Positions 1 to 6,136 of a stretch of DNA of 6,641 nucleotides are shown here, one piece after another (position 1 is the first letter of the stretch; each line of letters begins with the position of its first letter). The position numbers and the translations under genes are program-made. Origin of the DNA: MKRK01 sp001896915 (GTDB lineage: Bacteria > Bacillota > Clostridia > Oscillospirales > Acutalibacteraceae); the NCBI GenBank assembly GCA_937973935.1, contig CALJJF010000140.1, forward strand, positions 1 through 6,641. Direction: 5' to 3'. The notes beneath the pieces are model-generated. The model searched no databases and was not told the origin of the DNA. It saw nothing but the letters and a program-made list of their open reading frames with translations.

Positions 1-2
1 AA

Positions 3-143
3 AATTCGTTGTTAACGGAAAAGACAATCGAAGCCCTTGAAGCAAACGGCTTCCGGGTGCTTCTCAATGCCATCGTGCCGCCGGGTGACGGCGGAATTAG
101 TCTCGGGCAATTATATCTTGCATCGTTACAGGAGGAACAATAA
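3..143 (+). CDS. hypF: HypF carbamoyltransferase, C-terminal 46 residues (partial)
   Basis: This is the 3' end of a gene that begins before the window. HypF makes the thiocarbamate/cyanide precursor by passing a carbamoyl group from carbamoyl phosphate to the C-terminal Cys of HypE, in the cytoplasm. The visible piece starts NSLLTEKTIEAL and contains PPGDGGISLGQ, which matches the conserved end of the Kae1-like carbamoyltransferase domain (usual form vPpnDGGisLGQa). The protein ends ...ASLQEEQ at a TAA directly abutting the hypC ATG, with no base between. A hypF-hypC-hypD-hypE order supports the call. The acylphosphatase, zinc-finger and YrdC-like domains lie outside the window and cannot be judged. 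Confidence 0.9.
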   Translation, partial: NSLLTEKTIEALEANGFRVLLNAIVPPGDGGISLGQLYLASLQEEQ

Positions 144-371
144 ATGTGTATTGCAACAGCAGGTTTGGTCATGAGCATGGACGGTGACAACGCTAAGGTG
201 CTGGTGGGCGGAAATATACTTACCATCAATATCAGCCTTGTCAACCCAACGGTGGGGGACTATGTCCTTTTGCATGCGGGCTGTGCCATTGAAATCATCA
301 AAGAAGACAGCGCAAAGGAGCTCATGGATATTCACAAAGAGCTGGAGGGGCTGATGAATGACCACGCTTGA
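144..371 (+). CDS. hypC: HypC/HupF-family hydrogenase maturation chaperone
   Basis: HypC is a small cytoplasmic chaperone. With HypD it holds the Fe(CN)2CO unit and delivers it to the precursor of the hydrogenase large subunit. The product is 75 residues, normal for the family. It starts MCIA, so Cys2 becomes N-terminal after Met removal and is the expected iron/HypD-binding residue. The central GDYVLLHAGCAIEII (about residues 38-52) matches the family GDYVLVHvGfAi motif, including His44. A strong AGGAGG at 130-135, 8 nt before the ATG and inside the end of hypF, fixes the start. Two deviations stand out: the usual MCLAIPG reads MCIATAG, with the proline missing, and an extra Cys47 replaces the usual Phe. 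The gene overlaps hypD by 14 nt. Family assignment is firm; which hydrogenase it serves cannot be read here. Confidence 0.95.
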   Translation: MCIATAGLVMSMDGDNAKVLVGGNILTINISLVNPTVGDYVLLHAGCAIEIIKEDSAKELMDIHKELEGLMNDHA

Positions 372-1413
372 AAAAATCATGGAACAGTTAAAGCATTATG
401 ATGGTCCGCCCATTCAAATCATGGAGGTTTGCGGCACCCACACAAGTGCGATTTTGAAAACCGGGGTGAAGGATCTTGTTTCGGATCGGATCAAGCTGAT
501 TTCCGGTCCTGGTTGTCCTGTCTGTGTCACACCGGCTTCCTTTGTTGACCGGCTGGTTTCCCTTTCCTTACAGCCGAACACCTGTATCCTGAGCTTCGGC
601 GATATGATGAAGGTAACGGGAACCGAAGCCTCTTTGACCGGGGCAAAAGCAAAGGGGGGCCATGTTTCTCTGATTCATTCCCCCTTGCAGGCGATCAAGC
701 TGGCCGAAGAAAACCCGGACATTCAGTATATCATTGCCGCGGTGGGTTTTGAAACGACCACCCCTTCCTACGCACTTTTGATAGACAGTATGGTAAAAAA
801 CAATATCAAGAACATCAAGCTTTTGACCAGCTTAAAAACCATTTCTCCTGCTATCGGTTTTGTTTGTGAAAATGTTAACGACATAGACGCGTTTTTGTGT
901 CCCGGTCATGTCAGTGTTATTGTGGGGAGCAAAAGCTTTGAACATCTGGCAGAGCTCTACCACAAGCCTTTTGTAATTGCAGGTTTTGACGGTCCCCAGA
1001 TTTTGGCAGCGGTGCTTGCCATTGTTTATCAGATCTGTGACAAAAAAGGCGAGATGAAAAACCTGTATAAAAGTGTGGTCAGTTATGACGGAAACCCGGC
1101 GGCACAGAATATCACCCAAAGGTATTTCACTCCTTATGACGCTTTGTGGCGTGGCATTGGTGTGATTGGCGGCTCTGGGTTACGGCTTCGGGACGAATAT
1201 GCATTTCTTGATGCCGGGACAGAGGAGGAATATGACCGGCAGGCTGCGGGGTGCAGCTGCAGTGATATTATTCTCGGCAAATTGTCACCGGAGGAATGCC
1301 CCCTGTTCGGCGGAGTGTGCACGCCCCTGTCCCCCGTGGGGCCCTGCATGGTGTCGGCGGAGGGAGCCTGCGGGATTTATTATCGGTTCGGGAAAAGAGG
1401 AATGACATCATGA
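358..1413 (+). CDS. hypD: HypD hydrogenase maturation iron-sulfur protein
   Basis: HypD is the scaffold on which Fe(CN)2CO is assembled; it binds HypC and HypE and carries a [4Fe-4S] cluster. Visible motifs in order are MEVCGTHT with Cys25, GPGCPVCVTP with Cys53 and Cys56 (the CxxC redox pair), the FGDMMKVTG region, GFETTTP, PGHVSVIVG, and a C-terminal cysteine block with Cys299, 301, 314, 321, 330 and 338 ending in CMVSAEGACGIYYRFG. The length of 351 residues is slightly short of the usual 360-380. The start is set by GGAGGGG at 344-350, 7 nt upstream and inside hypC. Deviations from the common consensus are VTGT for VPGS, SPLQA for SPLDA, and FDGPQIL where many HypDs have FEPxDIL. All cysteines expected for function remain, so the protein is probably active. 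Confidence 0.97.
   Translation: MTTLEKIMEQLKHYDGPPIQIMEVCGTHTSAILKTGVKDLVSDRIKLISGPGCPVCVTPASFVDRLVSLSLQPNTCILSFGDMMKVTGTEASLTGAKAKGGHVSLIHSPLQAIKLAEENPDIQYIIAAVGFETTTPSYALLIDSMVKNNIKNIKLLTSLKTISPAIGFVCENVNDIDAFLCPGHVSVIVGSKSFEHLAELYHKPFVIAGFDGPQILAAVLAIVYQICDKKGEMKNLYKSVVSYDGNPAAQNITQRYFTPYDALWRGIGVIGGSGLRLRDEYAFLDAGTEEEYDRQAAGCSCSDIILGKLSPEECPLFGGVCTPLSPVGPCMVSAEGACGIYYRFGKRGMTS
1396..1400 (+). promoter_or_regulatory. Ribosome binding site that sets the hypE start
   Basis: AGAGG lies 9 nt before the ATG at 1410. It favours this start over the much longer open frame beginning at 1296, whose extra residues overlap the HypD cysteine block and have no HypE-like content. Confidence 0.65.
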
Positions 1414-2387
1414 TCATTGACATGCAATACGGCAGCGGCGGAAAAGAAACCGGCACGCTGATTGGCGATATCTTTTTAAAACACTTTTCGAATTCCATCC
1501 TCAATAAACTGGAGGATGCCGCCACCCTGAGCACAAGCGGCAAAATTGCATTTACAACGGATTCCTTTGTGGTTACCCCTTTGTTTTTCAAAGGCGGCGA
1601 CATTGGCAGGCTGGCGGTTTGCGGCACAGTGAACGATTTGTTGACCGCCGGTGCCGTTCCCCGTTACATTTCGACGGGTTTTATTATTGAAGAAGGTGCA
1701 GACACCGAACAACTCGAAGCCATTGCGGCTTCCATGGGGAGAACCGCAAAGGAAGCGAAGGTGCAAATCGTCGCCGGCGATACAAAAGTAATTGAAGGAA
1801 ACGGCGGAATTTACATCAACACCGCCGGTATCGGAGATATCATCGGCAAGGGCGTTTCCATCAGTGGCTGCAAGGAAGGCGACGCGGTTATTGTCACCGG
1901 CACGCTGGGCGACCACCACGCCTGTATCCTTAGCGCACGAATGGGGCTTGAAAACCCGATCGAAAGCGACGCGGCTCCGCTTGTGTCCATTGTGCATTCG
2001 CTATATCAAAACAGCATCTCCATTCACGCCATGCGGGATGTAACCCGGGGCGGGCTGGCTACCATTCTAAATGAGATTGCGGTTTCTTCCGGAAAGCGGA
2101 TTGATATTGACGAATCCGCCCTACCCGTTGACCCCACCGTACAGTCTCTGTGCGGTATTCTGGGGCTTGACCCGCTGTATATGGGCAACGAAGGGAAAAT
2201 GCTCATTGTGGTGCCGTCTTCCCAAGCCGAAACAGCTCTGAAGCTGATCAGAAAAGCGAAATACGGAAAATGTGCTACAATCATCGGAACCGTCAAAGAA
2301 GGAAACGGTGTGACATTAAAAACACTTTTGGGCGGCAAGCGTATTGTTGATGTGTTATATGGCGAAGGGTTGCCGCGAATTTGTTGA
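1410..2387 (+). CDS. hypE: HypE carbamoyl dehydratase (hydrogenase maturation)
   Basis: HypE belongs to the PurM/AIRS ATP-binding family. It dehydrates the thiocarboxamide formed on its own C-terminal Cys to thiocyanate and hands cyanide to the HypC-HypD iron. The product has 325 residues, a typical length. Visible motifs are MQYGSGGKET (5-14), the EDAA region (35-38), FTTDSFVVTPLFFKGGDIG (48-66), LAVCGTVNDL (68-77), GFIIEEG (90-96), VAGDTKVI (121-128), a later RDVTRGG segment and the C-terminal PRIC. Cys325, the catalytic carbamoyl acceptor, is the last residue. The ATG overlaps the hypD stop as ATGA, which suggests translational coupling. The gene is intact and is the last gene of the operon, followed at once by a terminator. 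Confidence 0.96.
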   Translation: MIIDMQYGSGGKETGTLIGDIFLKHFSNSILNKLEDAATLSTSGKIAFTTDSFVVTPLFFKGGDIGRLAVCGTVNDLLTAGAVPRYISTGFIIEEGADTEQLEAIAASMGRTAKEAKVQIVAGDTKVIEGNGGIYINTAGIGDIIGKGVSISGCKEGDAVIVTGTLGDHHACILSARMGLENPIESDAAPLVSIVHSLYQNSISIHAMRDVTRGGLATILNEIAVSSGKRIDIDESALPVDPTVQSLCGILGLDPLYMGNEGKMLIVVPSSQAETALKLIRKAKYGKCATIIGTVKEGNGVTLKTLLGGKRIVDVLYGEGLPRIC

Positions 2388-2401
2388 ACTGCACTATAAA
2401 G

Positions 2402-2440
2402 AAGCCCGCTGAAACGATTAATCGTTTCGGCGGGCTTTGT
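2402..2440 (+). terminator. Rho-independent terminator between convergent operons
   Basis: Positions 2402-2418 (AAGCCCGCTGAAACGAT) pair with 2421-2437, giving a 17-bp stem with one G-U pair (2410 with 2429) and in practice a TTAA loop. It is followed by TTTGTTGTTAT on the + strand. It lies 14 nt after the hypE stop. Read from the - strand the same hairpin begins 5 nt after the stop of the kinase gene and is followed by TTCTTTAT, so it probably ends both transcripts. On the - strand the G-U pair becomes an A-C mismatch, so the hyp-side hairpin should be slightly stronger. Confidence 0.88.
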
Positions 2441-2442
2441 TG

Positions 2443-3270
2443 TTATCTGATTTGAAAGACGGTTCTTTTGCAATTGCCGGAAAGAATGTCGGAAATTCGA
2501 TACTTTGAATTGGCAATGAACACAGTTGTTCCTTGACGAATCGGCTCCTTGATGAATTCCAGTTTTGTTTTGGCACCGGCTGCTCCTGCTCGGCTTGCAC
2601 CGCTGCAGTGGGTTTGGAGCTCATCAATGACTGCGATTACTTCGTCTGGGTTTCTCCCTTCCACCGTTTCCACCAGGGTGGTCGGGTCCTTCGGGTCAAG
2701 ATAAATCCCGTCTACCGACGTGTAAATGAGCAGATACCGGGGATGAACCAGCGAAGCGATTACCGCCGCAGTTTCGTCATTGTCGATGCATTCCACGATA
2801 CGGTCTTTGCCGCTGTTTCGAAGCTGTTCCAGTTCCCAACGCCGGTTTTCTTCAAAGCTGACGGTGTCGTTGTAATTGACAATGGGAATCGCATTTTGCT
2901 TGACACAGCGCATCAAAAACTGATCGATGTGTTCTCTTTTTTCCCTGTCGTTAAAATGGGTGTGTTCCACAAGAAGCTGGCGAACCGAATATTTTGCCGG
3001 GATGTACCGGCGGTATTCCTCCATCAAAATCGCCTGTCCTTGTGAAGAATAGTCCGTCATCACCGCGTCCTTCGGTCCGCTTAGCTCACAGCCTGTTCGT
3101 TTGATGTAATCCAGCCATCCGATTTCCACCGCGCCGGAGCTGACCCAGACAAAACCGGGGCGCAGCTCACTGCCGATACGGCTGAACACATTGTAATCCA
3201 TATCATGCTCCGCTTCCCGTATCAATGCCATGGAACCGATTTTCCCGACCAGTTCGGTGTCAAAATTCAT
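2443..3270 (-). CDS. Glutamate-5-kinase-like amino-acid kinase, no PUA domain
   Basis: The 275-residue product is a single amino-acid-kinase fold most like glutamate 5-kinase (ProB), which phosphorylates L-glutamate with ATP in proline synthesis. Matching motifs in order are VGKIGS with Lys10, WVSSGAVEIG (42-51), QGQAILMEEY (77-86), PIVNYNDTVSFEE (129-141), CIDNDETAAVIASLV (161-175), TSVDGIYLDP (184-193) and AAGAKTKLEF (230-239), where Lys236 aligns with the catalytic lysine of the GGMxTK segment. It ends at the family's usual domain end and lacks the C-terminal PUA domain of E. coli ProB. The stretch between NYND and DND is about 15-20 residues longer than in E. coli ProB as I recall it, and falls in the substrate region. 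No proA is adjacent. The start has a good GGAGGAA (about 3277-3283). The kinase fold is firm; the substrate is not, and glutamate, another amino acid or a nucleotide are possible. Confidence 0.82.
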   Translation of the reverse strand: MNFDTELVGKIGSMALIREAEHDMDYNVFSRIGSELRPGFVWVSSGAVEIGWLDYIKRTGCELSGPKDAVMTDYSSQGQAILMEEYRRYIPAKYSVRQLLVEHTHFNDREKREHIDQFLMRCVKQNAIPIVNYNDTVSFEENRRWELEQLRNSGKDRIVECIDNDETAAVIASLVHPRYLLIYTSVDGIYLDPKDPTTLVETVEGRNPDEVIAVIDELQTHCSGASRAGAAGAKTKLEFIKEPIRQGTTVFIANSKYRISDILSGNCKRTVFQIR

Positions 3271-3288
3271 ATGTTTTCCTCCGTAACG

Positions 3289-3867
3289 CTATTCCTGCTC
3301 GTCCAGTGTCAAGGAGAAGCTGTCTAAAAACTCTTTGATAAAATGATCCGCTTCCGGTAATTTCATCTCGTCAATGGCCTTGCGGATGGACAGGGCGGCT
3401 TTGGAGAACTCGCTGTTGCCCATTTTTTGTTCCTCAATGCATTTGATCAGCGCGGTGATCTTATCCGCTGCTTTGATCAGCGGTTTCAGTGCTTCGTCCC
3501 GGGAAGCGATATGAAAATAAGGGGCATAATCCTCTTTTAATTCCCCGGGCAAATAGCTCAGCAGCTTTTCCGTGGCGACCCCTTCGATTTTCTGATAGGC
3601 TTTGTTGATTTCGGGGTTAAAATACTTGACCGGCGTGGGCAAGTCCCCGGTGATGATTTCTGCGGTATCGTGAAACATGGAGAGCGCTGCCGCCCTGTCG
3701 GGATCATAGCTTTTGCCAAAATAACGGTTCCCGATGATTGCCAAAGCGTGGGCGGTGATGGCAACATCAAGGCTGTGCTCGCTCAGATTCTCGTTTCTGG
3801 TGTTTCTCATCAATCCCCAGCGGTTGATATATTTCATTCTGCTCAATATGGCAAAGAAATGGTTCAT
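3289..3867 (-). CDS. yfbR: YfbR-family HD-domain 5'-deoxynucleotidase
   Basis: YfbR is a cytoplasmic metal-dependent phosphohydrolase that removes phosphate from deoxyribonucleoside 5'-monophosphates, giving deoxynucleosides. The 192-residue product resembles E. coli YfbR over almost its whole length. It opens HFFAILSRMKYINRWGLMRN, and carries NLSEHSLDVA, MFHDTAEIITGDLPTPVKYFN, KAADKITALIKCIEE and a C-terminal FSLTLDE. Metal ligands are His31, His66-Asp67 and Asp135; Trp17 aligns with the Trp that excludes ribonucleotides in E. coli YfbR. The start is supported by AGAGGGTG (3873-3880), which runs into the stop of the radical SAM gene, 11 nt upstream. The 18-nt gap to the downstream kinase gene points to cotranscription. 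Function is well supported by family; the preferred base is not readable. Confidence 0.93.
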   Translation of the reverse strand: MNHFFAILSRMKYINRWGLMRNTRNENLSEHSLDVAITAHALAIIGNRYFGKSYDPDRAAALSMFHDTAEIITGDLPTPVKYFNPEINKAYQKIEGVATEKLLSYLPGELKEDYAPYFHIASRDEALKPLIKAADKITALIKCIEEQKMGNSEFSKAALSIRKAIDEMKLPEADHFIKEFLDSFSLTLDEQE

Positions 3868-3878
3868 TGTTTCACCCT

Positions 3879-4475
3879 CTACAGCTCATCTCTGATTCTG
3901 AACTCCACGCCGCAGTCCTTGGCAATCCTTCGGCAGGCTTCGATTTCTTCTGTTCCAATTACATCCACCACGCTGAAAATCACCAGCGGAACATACTCCT
4001 TTGCTGTTTTGGCAAAGGTGAGCATCGCTTCAAAGGATTGCTCTCCGAATTCCGGGTGGCAGATGGCGTCATAATCCTTTGCGTTGGAGGCGTTCAGGCT
4101 GATGGAAACAATATCGATGATTCCTTCCAGCTTGGGAGAAACCCGGTAGCCCAGAATCAAATCTCCCAGACCGTTGGTGTTGATTCGTACCGTAACCAGC
4201 TTTGTTTCCTTCAGCTTTTTTACCACCCACAGGATATCGTCGATTCGATAAAAGGGCTCGCCGAAGCCGCAAAATACCAGTTCCGGATATTTCTCCAGAT
4301 CCCGTTTTAAAATATCCTCTAAAATTTCTTCCTTCGTCGGTTCTTCCTTGAGCCAAAGGGAATTTGCCGTGCCGTACCCTTCCTGCCGGGTGCGAATGCA
4401 AAACTCACAGGCATTGCTGCACCGGTTTGTGGTATTGATGTATAAATTTTCGCCGACTTCATAGGTGATCATCAT
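3879..4475 (-). CDS. TatD-linked radical SAM protein
   Basis: This is a compact 198-residue radical SAM enzyme. The cluster motif CSNACEFC (Cys19, Cys23, Cys26, CX3CX2C) binds the [4Fe-4S] cluster that cleaves S-adenosylmethionine. The FCGFGEPFYR segment (68-77) is the SAM-binding GGE-type motif, and RINTNGLGDL (about 97-106) is a typical following strand. No auxiliary cluster or SPASM domain is visible, since few cysteines follow. The position directly after tatD (10-nt gap) and the sequence character fit the family annotated as TatD-family-associated radical SAM protein, whose reaction is not known to me. Two ATGs in tandem (4475 and 4472) could start it; the ribosome binding site is 5 or 8 nt away, so the second may be preferred. 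The gene appears intact. Confidence 0.88.
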   Translation of the reverse strand: MMITYEVGENLYINTTNRCSNACEFCIRTRQEGYGTANSLWLKEEPTKEEILEDILKRDLEKYPELVFCGFGEPFYRIDDILWVVKKLKETKLVTVRINTNGLGDLILGYRVSPKLEGIIDIVSISLNASNAKDYDAICHPEFGEQSFEAMLTFAKTAKEYVPLVIFSVVDVIGTEEIEACRRIAKDCGVEFRIRDEL

Positions 4476-4480
4476 TTCTG

Positions 4481-4487
4481 CTCCTCT
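4481..4487 (-). promoter_or_regulatory. Ribosome binding site for the radical SAM gene, overlapping the tatD stop
   Basis: On the - strand this reads AGAGGAG, and its first two bases lie in the tatD stop codon TAG. It sits 5 nt from the first and 8 nt from the second of two adjacent ATGs, so it supports this start region without deciding between the two. Confidence 0.7.
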
Positions 4488-5262
4488 ATTCCCGACTGAT
4501 ATTAAATAATTGATATGTGTTTTCTTTTATTGTTTCATACACGGTTTCCACCGGAACGTTTCTGACCTCAGCAATTTTTTCAGCGGTATATTTGATTAGC
4601 CCCGAATGACAACGTTTCCCTCGGAAGGGAACGGGCGTCATATAGGGGGCGTCGGTTTCCAGCAGAAGGAATTCCAGCGGAATTTCTTTGGCGACCTCCA
4701 AAGGCGTTTTGGCGTTTTTAAAGGTTACGGCACCGCCCAGTCCCAGATAAAGCCCCATTTTGATTAGTTCCTTCGCCATTTCAACGCTGCCGGAATAGCA
4801 GTGGACAACCCCTTTGGGCCGATATTTTTGTAGCAGCGTCATTGTGTCCTGATGCGCCTCCCTGTCATGAACGATCACCGGCAGGGAAAGCTCGCAGGAA
4901 AGGCGTAGCTGTTCTTCAAAATACAACAGCTGTTTTTCCTTCGGAGAAAAATTATAGTGATAATCCAGTCCGATTTCCCCCAGGGCGACGGTTTTTGGAT
5001 GGGACAGCAATCGGGCGAGCCTGTCTCTGTCAAACTCCCCTTCCGCTTCCGCCTCATGGGGATGTACCCCAGCCGCTGCATACACAAAAGGATATGCCTC
5101 TGCCATTGCGATGCTTTTTTCTGCCGAAGACAAATCGGAGGCACAGTTGATTACCCCGCAAACGCCCATGCTAGGCAAAGAGGATAGAATTTCGGTTCTA
5201 TCCTCGTCGAAAGCCTTATCATCATAATGTGCATGGGAATCAAACATCACATTATCATTCAT
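4486..5262 (-). CDS. tatD: TatD-family metal-dependent DNase/hydrolase
   Basis: TatD proteins are cytoplasmic TIM-barrel hydrolases with two metal ions; characterised members are 3'-5' exonucleases acting on DNA. The 258-residue product has normal length and all the metal ligands: FDSHAHYDD with His10 and His12, GVHPH (65-69), ALGEIGLDYHY with Glu96, PVIVHDREAHQD with His132, VVHCYSGS with His154, and LLLETDAPYMTPVPFRGKRCHSG with Asp204. The ATG at 5262 overlaps the metG stop by 8 nt, so translation is probably coupled. No strong ribosome binding site precedes it, only TGGAAA. An in-frame ATG at 5247 (Met6) would give the more usual start MFDSHAH and is a real alternative. A 10-bp inverted repeat lies in the early codons (5180-5205). 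It is a generic TatD, and the physiological substrate is not known from sequence. Confidence 0.95.
   Translation of the reverse strand: MNDNVMFDSHAHYDDKAFDEDRTEILSSLPSMGVCGVINCASDLSSAEKSIAMAEAYPFVYAAAGVHPHEAEAEGEFDRDRLARLLSHPKTVALGEIGLDYHYNFSPKEKQLLYFEEQLRLSCELSLPVIVHDREAHQDTMTLLQKYRPKGVVHCYSGSVEMAKELIKMGLYLGLGGAVTFKNAKTPLEVAKEIPLEFLLLETDAPYMTPVPFRGKRCHSGLIKYTAEKIAEVRNVPVETVYETIKENTYQLFNISRE
5180..5205 (-). repeat. Perfect 10-bp inverted repeat within early tatD codons
   Basis: GAGGATAGAA at 5180-5189 and TTCTATCCTC at 5196-5205 are perfect reverse complements around a 6-nt loop. In the tatD mRNA the loop reads CCGAAA. The hairpin begins about 57 nt after the first tatD ATG. It has no U-run after it, so it is not a normal terminator. 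It may affect translation or RNA processing between metG and tatD, or may be chance. Confidence 0.5.
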
Positions 5263-6136
5263 TTTCCAGTGCCGCCAGTTCTTTTTCTACATCAATCCTC
5301 GGAAACAGGGGTTCTGCCTTTGTGATGCCTTCGCCGGACAACAATCCCCAATGGTCTGCGCTGTTCCAGTCTGTAATGGTTGCTCCTGCGTTGATTTTCT
5401 CTGCTATTTTTGCGCTGGTTGAGGGCAGAAAGGGGGTTAATAAAACAGCGATGATCCGCATGGCCTCACAGAGATTATACATGACGGAAGCCAGCTTTCC
5501 TGTGTTCTCCTCGCTTTTGGCAAGGGTCCAGGGTGTGGTTTCGTCAATGTATTTATTGGTACGGGAAACAAGACGGAACAGCTCTGTCAATGCCGCGGAA
5601 TATTCCAGATTGTCGAGATATTTTTCCACCAGTGCTTTGGTGCTTTGTGCAAGGCTGATTAAGGTTTGGTCAAACTCCGTGGGAACACGGTCGGCAGGAA
5701 TATTGCCCGAGAAATATTTGTCCACCATGGAAGTGGAACGGGCGACCAGATTGCCAAGATCGTTGGCAAGGTCGGAATTGATCCTGTTGATGAGTGCTTC
5801 GTTGGAAAAGTTACCGTCGGAACCGAAGGGAACCTCACGAAGCAGGAAATATCTCACGGCGTCAACGCCGTAACGGTTGCATAATATTACCGGGTCAACG
5901 ATGTTGCCTTTGGATTTTGACATTTTACCGCCGTCCAGCAGTAACCAGCCGTGACCGTATACCTTTTTGGGTAAGGGCAAGTTGAGCGCCATCAGCATCG
6001 CCGGCCAGATAATGGTGTGGAACCGGACAATTTCCTTGCCCACCAGATGAATGTCTGCCGGCCAGTATTTCTGATACCGGCTGTCGTCCTCACTTCCGTA
6101 GCCCAGAGCGGTAATATAGTTTGACAGCGCATCCAC
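5255..6136 (-). CDS. metG: Methionyl-tRNA synthetase, C-terminal part after a frameshift
   Basis: This frame carries the second part of MetRS, the class I enzyme that charges tRNA-Met in the cytoplasm. It begins with DALSNYITALGYG at the end of the catalytic core. It includes the KMSKS signature in GGKMSKSKGNIVD (KMSKS codons 5912-5926), the RYFLLREVPFGSDGNFS segment and the alpha-helical anticodon-binding domain with NTxxxxxPW-type content (NKYIDETTPWTLAK). It ends PLFPRIDVEKELAALENE. Many bacterial MetRSs continue here into an EMAP-II/Trbp111-like tRNA-binding domain; this one stops, and tatD begins 8 nt before the stop. There is no credible independent start: 6136 is a GTG inside the conserved VYVWVDALSNY region. 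It is one gene with the part at 5992-6641, split by one missing base. Confidence 0.92.
   Translation of the reverse strand: MDALSNYITALGYGSEDDSRYQKYWPADIHLVGKEIVRFHTIIWPAMLMALNLPLPKKVYGHGWLLLDGGKMSKSKGNIVDPVILCNRYGVDAVRYFLLREVPFGSDGNFSNEALINRINSDLANDLGNLVARSTSMVDKYFSGNIPADRVPTEFDQTLISLAQSTKALVEKYLDNLEYSAALTELFRLVSRTNKYIDETTPWTLAKSEENTGKLASVMYNLCEAMRIIAVLLTPFLPSTSAKIAEKINAGATITDWNSADHWGLLSGEGITKAEPLFPRIDVEKELAALENE

Noticed and set aside
1252..1261. Palindrome TGCAGCTGCA in hypD
   Set aside because: It results from the Cys-Ser-Cys codons of the iron-sulfur cluster block and has no flanking signal.
1296..1409. N-terminal extension of hypE giving a 363-residue protein
   Set aside because: The extra part overlaps the conserved HypD cysteine region in another frame, has no HypE-like sequence, and the ATG at 1410 has a good ribosome binding site and the normal HypE start.
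1496..1518. Inverted repeat CATCCTC / GAGGATG in hypE
   Set aside because: Only 7 bp with a 9-nt loop inside well-conserved coding sequence; expected by chance.
2533..3045. 170-codon open frame on the + strand
   Set aside because: It lies antisense to the kinase gene, which shows clear family motifs and a proper ribosome binding site; the + strand frame has none.
3867..4310. 147-codon open frame on the + strand
   Set aside because: It is antisense to the radical SAM gene, which has its cluster motif and good start signals.
5229..5873. 214-codon open frame on the + strand
   Set aside because: It is the antisense shadow of the metG C-terminal part; low-complexity Ser/Arg-rich translation without recognisable motifs.
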